Assembly: GCF_003233725.1 (NCBI RefSeq)
Contig: NZ_QKQV01000006.1
Coordinates: 62,001 to 126,000 of the forward strand
Source: Mesonia sp. K7
Lineage (GTDB): Bacteria; Bacteroidota; Bacteroidia; Flavobacteriales; Flavobacteriaceae
Length of the DNA stretch: 64,000 nucleotides
Reading direction: 5' to 3'
The position numbers and the translations under genes were made by a program. Every line of letters starts with the position of its first letter. Within the stretch, counting starts at the first letter, position 1. The notes below the pieces were generated by a model. It saw only the letters and a list, made by a program, of their open reading frames with translations. It made no database searches and had not been told where the DNA came from. This document shows, piece by piece, positions 9,510 through 18,528 of the stretch.

Positions 9510-11516
9510 TTGAAATTTCAACTTCAATCAGACTTTCAGCCAACTGGCGACCAACCCGCAGCGATACAAGCCTTGGTTTCTGGTATCAATAATACCGAAA
9601 AATACCAAACTTTGCTCGGTGTTACAGGCTCGGGTAAGACCTTTACCATGGCTAACGTCGTCGAAAAAGTACAACGACCAACCTTGGTTTTAGCACATAA
9701 CAAAACGCTGGCTGCACAATTGTATTCTGAATTCAAAGCTTTTTTTCCGGATAACGCAATTGAGTATTTTGTTTCGTATTACGATTATTACCAACCCGAA
9801 GCCTATATTCCAACCACAGGAACATATATCGAAAAAGATTTATCGATTAATGACGAAATCGAAAAACTACGTTTAAGCACTACTTCTTCCCTACTTTCTG
9901 GGCGAAGAGATGTGTTGGTCGTCGCTTCGGTAAGTTGCCTTTATGGAATCGGAAACCCTGTAGAGTTTCAAAAAAATATTATCTCGATAGAAGTCGGACA
10001 AGAGATTACGCGTACTAAACTTTTACAACAGTTTGTACAAAGTTTATACTCCAGAACTGAAGCCGATTTTATCAACGGAAATTTTAGAATCAAAGGTGAT
10101 ACGGTTGATATTTTTCCAGGTTATTCTGATATTCCTTATCGAATACATTTTTTTGGGGATGAAATAGAAGAAATAGAATCATTTGATGCTCAAAACAATG
10201 AGGTCATCGAGCGTTATGAAAAACTGAATATTTATCCCGCCAATATGTTTGTCACTTCGCCTGATGTGCTTCATCGAGCGATCGATCAAATTGCATTGGA
10301 TCTAGGAAAACAGGTTGAATATTTCAAAGAAATAGGAAAACACCTCGAAGCTAAACGTCTCGAAGAACGCACCAATTTTGATTTGGAGATGATCAAAGAA
10401 CTAGGTTATTGCTCGGGTATCGAAAATTACTCCCGTTACCTTGACGGAAGATTGCCCGGTACCAGACCTTTCTGTTTGTTAGATTATTTTCCCGATGACT
10501 TTTTAATGATTATCGACGAAAGTCACGTGACCGTTCCACAAGTTAGTGCAATGTATGGTGGCGATCGTTCCCGTAAGGAAAATTTGGTAGAATACGGTTT
10601 TAGACTTCCTGCTGCGATGGATAATAGACCTTTAAAATTTGAAGAGTTTGAAAGTTTACAAAATCAAGTTGTATATGTGAGTGCTACGCCTGCCGATTAC
10701 GAACTTCAAAAAACCGATGGCGTGTATGTCGAACAAGTGATACGACCAACCGGTTTATTAGATCCTGTGATTGAAGTTAGGCCTTCGCTCAACCAAATTG
10801 ATGATTTGTTAGAAGAAATTCAGAAACGAGTAGAAAAAGACCAGCGTGTTTTGGTGACAACGCTCACCAAAAGAATGGCTGAAGAGTTGACCAAATATTT
10901 ACTCAAAATAGATGTACGTAGCCGTTACATTCACAGCGATATCGACACTTTAGAGCGTGTAGAAATCATGCAAGACTTACGCAGAGGTTTGTTTGATGTT
11001 TTGGTCGGGGTAAATTTATTGCGTGAAGGATTAGACTTACCCGAAGTTTCGCTCGTAGCTATTCTCGATGCCGATAAAGAAGGATTTTTACGTAGTAATC
11101 GTTCACTCACGCAAACCATTGGTCGTGCGGCGAGACACCTCGAAGGAAAAGCAATTATGTATGCTGATAAAATCACCAAAAGCATGCAAAAGACGATTGA
11201 TGAAACGGAATACCGCCGACAAAAACAGTTGGATTTTAATGCAAAACATAACATTACCCCCAAAGCGCTTAAAAAAGCTTTAAGTAATGCTTTAGAAAAG
11301 AAGAAAGCAGAAAATAGCTATACCACCGAAACAAAATCACTAAAAGCAGCTGAAGAAGAAGCCACCTACCTTTCAAAGGATAAAGTAGAAAAACGGGTAC
11401 GTGAAGTAAGAAAACTGATGGAAGCAGCCGCAAAAGAATTAGATTTCATCAAAGCCGCACAATACCGTGATGAACTAAAAATGTTACAGGAAAAAGTGAA
11501 GGAAAAGCAGGATTAG
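9510..11516 (+). CDS. uvrB: Excinuclease ABC subunit B
   Basis: The 668-residue protein is a full-length UvrB, the damage-verification helicase of nucleotide excision repair. Visible motifs are Walker A GVTGSGKT (37-44), the beta-hairpin [12 protein letters not shown] (about 91-102), the DEAD-like MIIDESH (about 333), motif QTIGRAARH in the C-terminal helicase lobe and a C-terminal UVR domain (about 630-665) that contacts UvrA and UvrC. The start is TTG at 9510, giving [16 protein letters not shown], which matches the usual family N-terminus, so a TTG start is well supported. It is transcribed apart from the surface protein genes; a 160-nt spacer with a repeat follows. Confidence 0.97.
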   Translation: MKFQLQSDFQPTGDQPAAIQALVSGINNTEKYQTLLGVTGSGKTFTMANVVEKVQRPTLVLAHNKTLAAQLYSEFKAFFPDNAIEYFVSYYDYYQPEAYIPTTGTYIEKDLSINDEIEKLRLSTTSSLLSGRRDVLVVASVSCLYGIGNPVEFQKNIISIEVGQEITRTKLLQQFVQSLYSRTEADFINGNFRIKGDTVDIFPGYSDIPYRIHFFGDEIEEIESFDAQNNEVIERYEKLNIYPANMFVTSPDVLHRAIDQIALDLGKQVEYFKEIGKHLEAKRLEERTNFDLEMIKELGYCSGIENYSRYLDGRLPGTRPFCLLDYFPDDFLMIIDESHVTVPQVSAMYGGDRSRKENLVEYGFRLPAAMDNRPLKFEEFESLQNQVVYVSATPADYELQKTDGVYVEQVIRPTGLLDPVIEVRPSLNQIDDLLEEIQKRVEKDQRVLVTTLTKRMAEELTKYLLKIDVRSRYIHSDIDTLERVEIMQDLRRGLFDVLVGVNLLREGLDLPEVSLVAILDADKEGFLRSNRSLTQTIGRAARHLEGKAIMYADKITKSMQKTIDETEYRRQKQLDFNAKHNITPKALKKALSNALEKKKAENSYTTETKSLKAAEEEATYLSKDKVEKRVREVRKLMEAAAKELDFIKAAQYRDELKMLQEKVKEKQD

Positions 11517-11604
11517 TTGTGAGTTGTGAGGTTAAAGTTTTCGGGTGTTCGAGTAAGTGAGTAAACGAGTTCAATTTTGGTTTTTATTTATTATTCGGGT
11601 GGGA

Positions 11605-11623
11605 TGCTGAAACAAGTTCAGCA
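11605..11623. repeat. REP-like hairpin, CTGAA-CTTGT-TTCAG family
   Basis: A 7-bp stem (TGCTGAA/TTCAGCA) with loop ACAAG is followed by TGACG. The complementary strand reads CTTGT in the loop, identical to the hairpin at 58167-58187, so both belong to one repeat family. It lies in the spacer after uvrB; nearby are short GTGAG and CTCA-rich runs. Confidence 0.6.
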
Positions 11624-11675
11624 TGACGACGAGTTTTATCTCTTATCTCAAATCTCACATCTAAAAAACATTAAC

Positions 11676-13196
11676 TTACATCCACTTTTTTTGTGAAGTT
11701 TCTATTTTATAGAGGTTGTAATTCACCATTTCAATCACTTTTCTAGGCAATAAGCTCATCCCAATGTTTCCTGAAGCAGTATGAAAAGTAACATTGTATA
11801 AATCTCTTTTTTGATACCAAATGGGCTGTGTTACGGTAATTGCTTGTACTTTGTACAAATCTACGAAAGTGATGGTTTTATCCCAAATACCGCTCTTTCT
11901 GTAGAGCTTGTGCTCATCAAAATGTAAACTCAAATTGTGATAGGCGATAATTTGAAGATAGAATAAGAGTCCAAAATAGAGAATGTAAATGATGAGTAAA
12001 AAACTCCAATTCACAATTTCAAAAAAATAATTTACAGTTGTAAAAATTACAATCGGAACACATAAAAACAACAAACGTTTAAGCAACCACCTTTTGTTGG
12101 GTTTGATTTTTACAGCCAACAAATCTTGTGATTGGCTCACAAACATTTGTGCCAATTCGTTTATTTTTAGTTTTGGTAAACCCGGAATGTAAATCTTACT
12201 TTTTTTATCGTTTTCTTCACTACTCGTAATTTGCAGTAGCAAATGATGTAAATTCAGCTTTCGCTGTACCGGATTGGTCACCATACTCAATACTTGAACT
12301 CTAATGGGTTTAATGGTCTGCTTGGTGTTTTCAAATAAGCCTTTTTCTAATTCTAGGTGCTTACTGTTTTTTGTGAGTTTTAAGTTAAAGTTTTTAATCA
12401 CAATTTCAGCAACAGTCACCAAAATACTCACGAAAAATAGAATTAAAAAAATGATGCCAAAAAAAATAATGAGCGAAGTAACATCTCCAAAAGAACCTGC
12501 GACTTCACGGAATTTTTCTTGGTAGTTTATCTCTTCAACAAAATTACTCACACTGTCATAAACAAAACTGAAAAACACAAAAATTAAGGCAAGACCTCTA
12601 AAATAATTGGTCGTTAATCCCAATTTTATCAAGTCAAGAATTGACAATTCGTGTTTCCAATCAGGTTCTGTTGGTGTGTTTTCTATAATTTCTTCAGAAA
12701 CATCTTCTATATTTTCTCGTTTTTCTGTCTTGATGAGATGAAACAAAGTCGCTTTTAAAGCTTCGGCTTTATCTTTTTTGAGTCCGAGTATTTCTATTTC
12801 CTCTTCTTTACTCCCAACCGACTCGATGACTACACTGTAAATTCCGAGTAGTCGCTGAAAAATATTCCGCTTAAATGAAACTTGTTGTATTTTTTCGAAT
12901 TCAATGGCAATTTCTTTTTTAGAAAGCACCCCTTTTTTTAGGATAAATTCGTTTTCTTTTTCATTAATGTAAAAAAAGAAATTTCGGTATTGCAAATAGG
13001 AGTTAATCAGAAAAATCACAAGAATCGCAATGGCACCATAACCTAAATAATCTATGATTTTGTCCATTTTACTACTCAACGCACTATAAACCACTACCGC
13101 AATAAAAGCTCTTATAAAGTGATAAATAGACTTTACCCAATAGATACCAATGGCTTCTATAGCTTGTCTTTGCGGAATAGAAAACGGATTATTCAT
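11676..13196 (-). CDS. Membrane protein with bacterial PH (bPH2) domains, YdbT-like
   Basis: The 506-residue protein has paired membrane segments near residues 20-65, 190-215, 235-265 and 375-415, each followed by a beta-rich YdbS-like PH segment (for example ENEFILKKGVLSKKEIAIEFEKIQQV after the first pair, with KIQQVSFKRN). This layout is that of the YdbT family, which has three bPH2 repeats. The function is unknown; Bacillus relatives have been linked to bacteriocin resistance. It overlaps the smaller PH-domain gene by 8 nt, and the two surely act together. The C-terminus ends 160 nt from uvrB, tail to tail. Confidence 0.75.
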   Translation of the reverse strand: MNNPFSIPQRQAIEAIGIYWVKSIYHFIRAFIAVVVYSALSSKMDKIIDYLGYGAIAILVIFLINSYLQYRNFFFYINEKENEFILKKGVLSKKEIAIEFEKIQQVSFKRNIFQRLLGIYSVVIESVGSKEEEIEILGLKKDKAEALKATLFHLIKTEKRENIEDVSEEIIENTPTEPDWKHELSILDLIKLGLTTNYFRGLALIFVFFSFVYDSVSNFVEEINYQEKFREVAGSFGDVTSLIIFFGIIFLILFFVSILVTVAEIVIKNFNLKLTKNSKHLELEKGLFENTKQTIKPIRVQVLSMVTNPVQRKLNLHHLLLQITSSEENDKKSKIYIPGLPKLKINELAQMFVSQSQDLLAVKIKPNKRWLLKRLLFLCVPIVIFTTVNYFFEIVNWSFLLIIYILYFGLLFYLQIIAYHNLSLHFDEHKLYRKSGIWDKTITFVDLYKVQAITVTQPIWYQKRDLYNVTFHTASGNIGMSLLPRKVIEMVNYNLYKIETSQKKWM

Positions 13197-13728
13197 CGAG
13201 ATTTTCGTCTTGTATTTTTCCTATGATGGTTGCTTTTATTTTTTGTGAAACTGCGGGTTCTAAGCCAGGAATATTGATATCACTTGACGAACCTCCGGCG
13301 GTAAATATTCTAAGTTGCGATAAATTGAATTTCTTATCTAAAAAACTTTCCACAATAGTGACATGCTGGATGCGATTATACGGAATAATCGTTACCTTTC
13401 CATATAACAAACCACGCTTGAAAATAATATCCTTTTCCCGCACTTGATAAGCATATCGCTTGACGTAAGCTTTTGATAATAGAACAAAGACCAAATGAAG
13501 CAAGACAATTCCCGCGATAATGCTAAAAGCAATGTTAAAACCTAAAACTTCTGTAAAATAGAGAATTAAAAATACCGAAGAAAAAGTCATCATTGTTATG
13601 AGAAAACTGATGAGACTTTTCATAAAAAGTTTAGGTTGGACTTTTTCTAATGAGACATCCTGAAAATCAGGTAAACTTTTCAGCGAAAGTGATTCATTAG
13701 AAAAATTTTTGTCGATTAAGGAAGCCAT
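13189..13728 (-). CDS. Membrane protein with one bacterial PH domain, YdbS-like
   Basis: The 179-residue protein has two adjacent membrane segments (about 41-60 and 66-86), followed by one bPH2 domain with GLLYGKVTIIPYNRIQHVTI and ending IPGLEPAVSQKIKATI. It is the YdbS partner of the longer YdbT-like protein, with which it overlaps by 8 nt. It also overlaps the 3' end of menB by 13 nt, so menB, ydbS and ydbT are probably one transcript reading leftward. The start ATG gives MASLIDKNFSNES and no better start is visible. Confidence 0.78.
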   Translation of the reverse strand: MASLIDKNFSNESLSLKSLPDFQDVSLEKVQPKLFMKSLISFLITMMTFSSVFLILYFTEVLGFNIAFSIIAGIVLLHLVFVLLSKAYVKRYAYQVREKDIIFKRGLLYGKVTIIPYNRIQHVTIVESFLDKKFNLSQLRIFTAGGSSSDINIPGLEPAVSQKIKATIIGKIQDENLDE

Positions 13729-14555
13729 TTTTTGTCAAAATTTGGTTTTCTCTTTTCTAAAAATGCATTGCGACCTTCTTTGGCTTCATCTGTCATATAA
13801 GCTAATCTGGTAGCTTCACCCGCAAAAACTTGCTGGCCTACCATTCCGTCGTCGGTAAGGTTCATGGCAAACTTGAGCATTTTGATAGAGGTTGGACTCT
13901 TTGCCAATACTTCTTGTGCCCATTGGTAAGCTGTATCTTCTAATTCGTCATGCGGAACAACAGCATTCACCATTCCCATTTCAAAAGCTTCTTGAGCAGA
14001 ATAATTGCGGCCCAAAAAGAAAATTTCACGCGCTTTTTTCTGCCCTACCATTTTGGCAAGATACGCCGAGCCATAACCTCCGTCAAAACTCGTCACATCG
14101 GCATCGGTTTGTTTAAAAATAGCGTGTTCTTTACTTGCTAATGTCATATCGCAAACTACGTGTAAACTGTGACCGCCACCAACAGCCCAACCCGGAACCA
14201 CACAAATCACTACTTTAGGCATAAAACGAATGAGGCGTTGTACATCGAGAATATTTAAGCGATGGTACCCATCATCACCTACATAACCTTGATGGCCTCG
14301 TGCTTTTTGATCACCTCCGCTACAAAAACTATAAACGCCGTCTTTAGAAGACGGTCCTTCGGCAGAAAGCAAAACCACTCCTATCGAAGTGTCTTCTTGC
14401 GCATCGTGAAAAGCATCTAACAATTCTGAAGTGGTATTGGGACGAAAAGCATTACGAACATCTGGTCGGTTAAAAGCAATTCTGGCTACACCATCACATT
14501 TTTTATAGGTAATATCTTCGTATTCTTTGGCAGTTTGCCAATTTATTTTAGTCAT
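13716..14555 (-). CDS. menB: 1,4-dihydroxy-2-naphthoyl-CoA synthase
   Basis: The 279-residue protein belongs to the crotonase superfamily and closes the second ring in menaquinone synthesis, converting o-succinylbenzoyl-CoA to 1,4-dihydroxy-2-naphthoyl-CoA. MenB-specific features are YKKCDGVARIAFNRPDVRNAF near the N-terminus (in two stretches), FCSGGDQKARG (oxyanion hole), DADVTSFDGGYGS and a C-terminal FLEKRKPNF. E. coli MenB is 285 residues. It lies about 4 kb from the other men genes in the window (18.5-21.9 kb), on the same strand but separated by plus-strand genes, so it is not in that operon. A candidate -7 element lies 32 nt upstream of the ATG. Confidence 0.95.
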   Translation of the reverse strand: MTKINWQTAKEYEDITYKKCDGVARIAFNRPDVRNAFRPNTTSELLDAFHDAQEDTSIGVVLLSAEGPSSKDGVYSFCSGGDQKARGHQGYVGDDGYHRLNILDVQRLIRFMPKVVICVVPGWAVGGGHSLHVVCDMTLASKEHAIFKQTDADVTSFDGGYGSAYLAKMVGQKKAREIFFLGRNYSAQEAFEMGMVNAVVPHDELEDTAYQWAQEVLAKSPTSIKMLKFAMNLTDDGMVGQQVFAGEATRLAYMTDEAKEGRNAFLEKRKPNFDKKWLP

Positions 14556-14587
14556 ATCTTAATTTCTATTTACATTTTATAAAGTCC

Positions 14588-14595
14588 CAAATTTA
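14588..14595 (-). promoter_or_regulatory. Putative -7 element for menB
   Basis: Read on the minus strand the site is TAAATTTG, an exact TAnnTTTG match, 32 nt before the menB start. No TTG at -33 is evident. Confidence 0.35.
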
Positions 14596-14650
14596 AGATT
14601 TTTGCTTTTAATTCTTTATATTTATGGAGGTTGATTACAACTTTAATTAA

Positions 14651-15253
14651 ATGAAAAAATCGTTAGAATTCTATTTGAAACATAAAACTATATTCTTAAT
14701 TATTATTATGCTTTTCTTTATAAACTGTAATAAAAATAAAAAGCAAGCAAAAACTTCAAATAAAAACTTATCTATAGAAAATATTGAAAAACCTGATACC
14801 ATAACACGTGCTAAATTAACTTCAAAAATAATTGAACCTAAAGGCAATCAAGTATTTAGTAACAGTAAAAAACTTCACACCTTAAAATGGGAAAGTGGTT
14901 ATATTCTTGACTTAATAGAAGTTTCCAAATGTGATGAATCTGCTGACGCAATAGCGAAATATTCATTAGAGAAAAAAATAGAAAATATAATTACTGAAGA
15001 AGATTCTTTTACAATTAGATTTAGAACTTTAGAAAATTGTTGTTCAAATTTTCTTTGTGAGGCTGAATTAAACGATCAAACTCTAAATATTATTTACCAT
15101 TCATTTGGCTTTCAATGTTCTTGTAAGTGCCTTTTCACTCTGACTTATAGATTTAATTTCAATGAAAGCTTTAATGATATAAACATTGAAAGAACTGTTA
15201 TTAAAAATGTAATCGTAAACGGAGATAAGAATTCTAAAACAGAATTTAAATAA
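14651..15253 (+). CDS. Hypothetical lipoprotein
   Basis: The 200-residue product has a hydrophobic N-terminal segment (about 14-24) followed by FFINCNK, a plausible lipobox with Cys at residue 26, so it is probably a lipoprotein. The mature part has a cluster of Cys residues (NCCSNFLCEAEL near 136, then QCSCKC near 164). I do not recognise a family. The gene is more AT-rich than its neighbours, with many AAA/AAT codons, and it sits alone between menB (divergent) and the next secreted protein gene. That base composition and isolation could mean recent acquisition, but this is only a hint. Confidence 0.5.
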   Translation: MKKSLEFYLKHKTIFLIIIMLFFINCNKNKKQAKTSNKNLSIENIEKPDTITRAKLTSKIIEPKGNQVFSNSKKLHTLKWESGYILDLIEVSKCDESADAIAKYSLEKKIENIITEEDSFTIRFRTLENCCSNFLCEAELNDQTLNIIYHSFGFQCSCKCLFTLTYRFNFNESFNDINIERTVIKNVIVNGDKNSKTEFK

Positions 15254-15318
15254 TAAATTCAATCGTATAAATTTTATACATTTACCAAGTTTTGCATCAT
15301 TTTTGATAAATTCTAGCT

Positions 15319-15801
15319 ATGAAAAAAATTTGGGGTTTATTTTTTACCTTCTGTTGTTTTGCTTTCGCCAAAGCACAAAAACTGGATGACTTTTCTTTTG
15401 AAAGCAACTTTAGAACCTTTGAAGGAAATCAGATCAATACCATTAATAATTTCTTTTACAATCAGGAAAAAAAGCAGTACTTGTTCGGTTTACCCGAAGT
15501 GAACTTTTACCAATTTTCACAATTTCAGAAAATAGATATCGGACTTTATGCCGAGGAAAAAAGAATGGCTGATGCCCAAAATTCCTATCAATACTCGTTA
15601 GCAGAGGATAATAAAAATCCTAAAAAAGTAGATTTTAGTGTGAATATACAGGATAACTTTAACCGACGAACCCACGACGATTTAAATTTTTACGGAAGAA
15701 GAACGCGTGATGGCGGAATCAAAAATGAAGTTTTCCAGAGTCAAGAGCGCCCAATTTATTTCGGTCTTTACCCTCGAAATGGTTATTATTACTATCGTTA
15801 G
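15319..15801 (+). CDS. Hypothetical secreted protein
   Basis: The 160-residue product starts with a clear signal peptide (MKKIWGLFFTFCCFAFAKAQ, cleavage after AKAQ). The mature part is polar, rich in Phe, Tyr, Asn and Gln, and ends YPRNGYYYYR. No family was recognised. It lies 49 nt before the next predicted outer-envelope protein and on the same strand, so co-transcription is likely. Short periplasmic or outer-membrane-associated proteins of this look are common in flavobacteria. Confidence 0.55.
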   Translation: MKKIWGLFFTFCCFAFAKAQKLDDFSFESNFRTFEGNQINTINNFFYNQEKKQYLFGLPEVNFYQFSQFQKIDIGLYAEEKRMADAQNSYQYSLAEDNKNPKKVDFSVNIQDNFNRRTHDDLNFYGRRTRDGGIKNEVFQSQERPIYFGLYPRNGYYYYR

Positions 15802-15850
15802 ACAATAAAAAGTTTGTTTTTTCATTTTAAATGAAATGCCCCTAAATTTT

Positions 15851-16807
15851 ATGAATAGATTTTTTTTCTTGGTTCTTTTTATAGTTTCTTCAACTGGTTT
15901 TACGCAGACAGATTCGATAAATAATAGCATACCTTATCAAGCTTATCCCGATAAACTCACAACAAAGCTTTTTACCATTAACACTTCAAACGATTTTAAG
16001 CTTTATTTTGAAGAAGAGGATTTGCATGTTGAGTTGGTTCCGAACAAAAAAACAATTCTCGGAATTGGAGCGCATTACGATATTTTGGCTTTTAGTATTG
16101 GTTATTCGCCACGGTTTTTAGCCGAAAACAAAGATAATGATGGTTCTAGCCTTTTTACTTTCAGTACCGATTTATTTTTAGGACCTTGGATTCAGCATCT
16201 AGAATTTATCTACCAAGACGGAATGACCGTAAGACCAAGAAATTTAGCCCCTTATTATCAAGACGATTTAAGCAGCATGAAGGTTGGCGGGAGCACATCT
16301 TTTAAATTTAATCCTCGTTTTTCGTACAATGCGATGCGTTTTCAAAACCAAAGACAACTGGAAAATGCAGGAAGTTTTATCCCTACGCTTTCTTATTATT
16401 ACACCACGCTCGACGGAATAGACAACATCACCTATAGTAATGATGCTGGTTTTTTAAACATTGCGCTAACGCCTTCGTATTACTATAATTTTGTGTTTAA
16501 AGAACATTTTTTAGTTTCGGGAGGAATTGGCGTTGGCCTGGGTTTTACCAAAACTTTTGATGGAGAGGAAAACCACTCTTCGTTACTCACACGTAGTTTT
16601 CTCAGTCTCGCGGCAGGTTACAATACCGATGATTTCTTTGCAGGGTTTCTAACTAGCGGTACTGTACAAAAACATCAATCTGCGGTAAATGTAGATGTGA
16701 GTGATACCGTAAAAATGATCTCGTTTTTTGTAGGTTATCGTTTTAATGCGCCTAAACCAGTGGTAAAAGTAAATGATGATGTGAAAGACTTTTTTGCTCG
16801 ATTCTAA
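15851..16807 (+). CDS. DUF4421-like predicted outer-membrane beta-barrel protein
   Basis: The frame opens at 15836, but the second Met at 15851 begins a clean signal peptide (MNRFFFLVLFIVSSTGFTQ), so I use 15851 (318 residues). The mature protein alternates polar and aromatic residues in strands typical of Bacteroidota outer-membrane barrels. It has YPDKLTTKLF, LGIGAHYDILAFSIGYSPRFL and, near the C-terminus, ISFFVGYRFN. Similar proteins are grouped as DUF4421; I am moderately sure of that. Its stop codon overlaps that of the convergent truncated-haemoglobin gene by 4 nt. The role is unknown. Confidence 0.55.
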   Translation: MNRFFFLVLFIVSSTGFTQTDSINNSIPYQAYPDKLTTKLFTINTSNDFKLYFEEEDLHVELVPNKKTILGIGAHYDILAFSIGYSPRFLAENKDNDGSSLFTFSTDLFLGPWIQHLEFIYQDGMTVRPRNLAPYYQDDLSSMKVGGSTSFKFNPRFSYNAMRFQNQRQLENAGSFIPTLSYYYTTLDGIDNITYSNDAGFLNIALTPSYYYNFVFKEHFLVSGGIGVGLGFTKTFDGEENHSSLLTRSFLSLAAGYNTDDFFAGFLTSGTVQKHQSAVNVDVSDTVKMISFFVGYRFNAPKPVVKVNDDVKDFFARF

Positions 16808-17181
16808 AGTTGACCAATTTTAAGCTGCATTAAGGCAGCGATTTGTTTGGCTTTATAGATAGCCTCTTCGGCTTTTTCTCCACGAAAGTGAAAGTTTACT
16901 GTGTTTTCCCAAAGTTTTAGCCATCTTTCAAAATGCGCTGAAGATAATAAGGATTTTTGGTGCAGTTCAATGTGTTTGATCATCGGGTTTCCCTTATAAC
17001 TTACTGCTCCAAACAAGGCCGATTCCCAAAAATTATACATAATGGGCATATGTTTTTTTACATCTAATTGTGCTACTTCCGTAAATATATAACCTATTTT
17101 TTCGTCGGTAAGCACTTGTTTGTAAAATTCATCTACCAAGAAAATGATATCGTCTTTATTTTCGAGCAATCGCTTTTCCAA
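16804..17181 (-). CDS. Group III truncated haemoglobin
   Basis: The 125-residue protein fits the group III truncated haemoglobins. It has the helix B/C pattern VDEFYKQVLTDEKIGYIFTE and HMPIMYNFWESALFG, the proximal-His region HFERWLKLWENTV and a final helix with AKQIAALMQLKIG. These small haem proteins bind oxygen or NO; the physiological role of group III members is not settled. The gene starts 4 nt after the CvfB-like gene stops, so the two are co-transcribed, and its stop codon overlaps the convergent DUF4421-like gene by 4 nt. Confidence 0.85.
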   Translation of the reverse strand: MEKRLLENKDDIIFLVDEFYKQVLTDEKIGYIFTEVAQLDVKKHMPIMYNFWESALFGAVSYKGNPMIKHIELHQKSLLSSAHFERWLKLWENTVNFHFRGEKAEEAIYKAKQIAALMQLKIGQL

Positions 17182-17184
17182 AAC

Positions 17185-18021
17185 CTATTTTTTTCTCAGC
17201 TCAATTCCGTTGGGTTTGATATCTATTTTCTTCTTTTTATACAAAGTTCCCACTGCTTTTTTAAAGCTCTTTTTACTCATTTGTAAGATATCTTTTATTT
17301 CTTCTGGAGAAGACTTGTCATGTAAAGGTAAAAACCCGTCATTTAGCACCAATTCGTTCAAAATAGTTTCGGTGTTTGGCTCGATAGAGCGATAACCCGG
17401 ACGTTGTAAAGTGATATCTATCTTATTGTCCTTTCGTGTTTTTTTTACCCAACCTGTTAACTGGTCTCCTGTTTTTAAGTCCTGGAAAATCTCATCGTGG
17501 TAAATCAAGCCTTGATGTAATTTATTTACAATCACATTAAAGCCCAAATCGGTTTTGTTGGTCACAATCAGCTCTACTTCCTCATAGGGCTCAACTGTAA
17601 TTTCTGAATTATCGAGAAAATGATTTACCTTGCTAGAAGCCACCAAACGATTGGTTTCTTCGTCGAGGTAACAAAACACCAAGTACCACTCCTCTTTTTT
17701 CATCGGGTAAGCTTGCTCTTTAAAAGGAACAAACAAATGTTTTTCGAGACCCCAATCGAGAAAAGCCCCAATTTTGGAGACTTCCACACACTTTAAAAAA
17801 GCAAAATCATCTAAATGTACATACGGGTTTAAAGTTGTTGCAACAGGTCTTTCTTCGTGATCGAGATAAACAAAAACTTTAATTTCGTCACCTATTTCAA
17901 AGCTTTCTGGCTTGTATTTGTTGGGTAACAAAACTTCGTTTCCTACATTATCTTTTAAAAATAATCCTGGAGCGGTATCTCTGTCAATCTCTAAGGTATG
18001 AAATTCACCAATGGCAAGCAT
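17185..18021 (-). CDS. S1-like RNA-binding protein, CvfB family
   Basis: The open frame extends to 18063 but the first 14 residues are not family-like; the Met at 18021 (MLAIGEFHTLEID) matches the family start, giving 278 residues. It has repeated S1-type domains, seen in LPNKYKPESFEIGDEIKVFVYLD, VSKIGAFLDWGLEKHLFVPF (two stretches) and GFNVIVNKLHQGLIYHDEIF, then a winged-helix-like C-terminus (MSKKSFKKAVGTLYKKKKI). CvfB/YitL proteins bind RNA, and the Staphylococcus homologue affects virulence gene expression. It is followed after 4 nt by the truncated haemoglobin gene. A terminator of the upstream gene lies in its leader. Confidence 0.82.
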   Translation of the reverse strand: MLAIGEFHTLEIDRDTAPGLFLKDNVGNEVLLPNKYKPESFEIGDEIKVFVYLDHEERPVATTLNPYVHLDDFAFLKCVEVSKIGAFLDWGLEKHLFVPFKEQAYPMKKEEWYLVFCYLDEETNRLVASSKVNHFLDNSEITVEPYEEVELIVTNKTDLGFNVIVNKLHQGLIYHDEIFQDLKTGDQLTGWVKKTRKDNKIDITLQRPGYRSIEPNTETILNELVLNDGFLPLHDKSSPEEIKDILQMSKKSFKKAVGTLYKKKKIDIKPNGIELRKK

Positions 18022-18048
18022 AATCTTTATTTTTTGCAAATATAGCAT

Positions 18049-18073
18049 AAAAAAACACCACAAAATTGTGGTG
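18049..18073 (-). terminator. Intrinsic terminator after the DUF2853 gene
   Basis: On the minus strand CACCACAA...TTGTGGTG forms an 8-bp inverted repeat (18056-18063 with 18066-18073) followed by seven T residues (18055 to 18049). It lies 28 nt after the DUF2853 stop and 28 nt before the CvfB-like start, isolating the two. Confidence 0.8.
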
Positions 18074-18100
18074 CTTTAAGTATCTCAAAAAAAGTGTTTC

Positions 18101-18439
18101 TTATTTATAAACACTTTCTTTTTTAAAGTGTTTTACCAATAAATAGTAAACCACAACTCTGTATTTATTTCTTCGAGATTTTCCGTATTGGTCAATCACT
18201 TTATCGATAGCTTTATCTAAATCTGCACTATCTTTAAGACCTAATTTCTTTATTAAAAAGTTATTCTTTACCGTTGCAAGCTCTTTAGAATCTGTACCTG
18301 AAACTGTAGAAGCATCGTCTTTATAAATAGAAGGGCCGAGACCTTTAGCTACTTTTCTTACTAATTCTTCATCAGCTTTTACGCCAATCTCTTTAAAATG
18401 AGCCATGTAGCTCTCTACTTTTTCATCTAGTTTACTCAT
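18101..18439 (-). CDS. DUF2853 family protein
   Basis: The 112-residue soluble protein matches DUF2853: MSKLDEKVESYMAHFKEIG at the start, the KGLGPSIYKDDASTVSG centre and the basic C-terminal helix GKSRRNKYRVVVYYLLVKHF. The family is small, mostly helical and of unknown function; a structure of a homologue suggests a compact alpha bundle. It stands as a single gene with an intrinsic terminator 28 nt downstream and a 90-nt spacer to menD behind it. Confidence 0.8.
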   Translation of the reverse strand: MSKLDEKVESYMAHFKEIGVKADEELVRKVAKGLGPSIYKDDASTVSGTDSKELATVKNNFLIKKLGLKDSADLDKAIDKVIDQYGKSRRNKYRVVVYYLLVKHFKKESVYK

Positions 18440-18528
18440 AATTATGTATGTTTTAGAGTTAGTGTTTTCAATAAGATTTTCATCTTAAATGTTGAGTTTC
18501 TAAATATATAAATACTCTTTTAAAAAAA

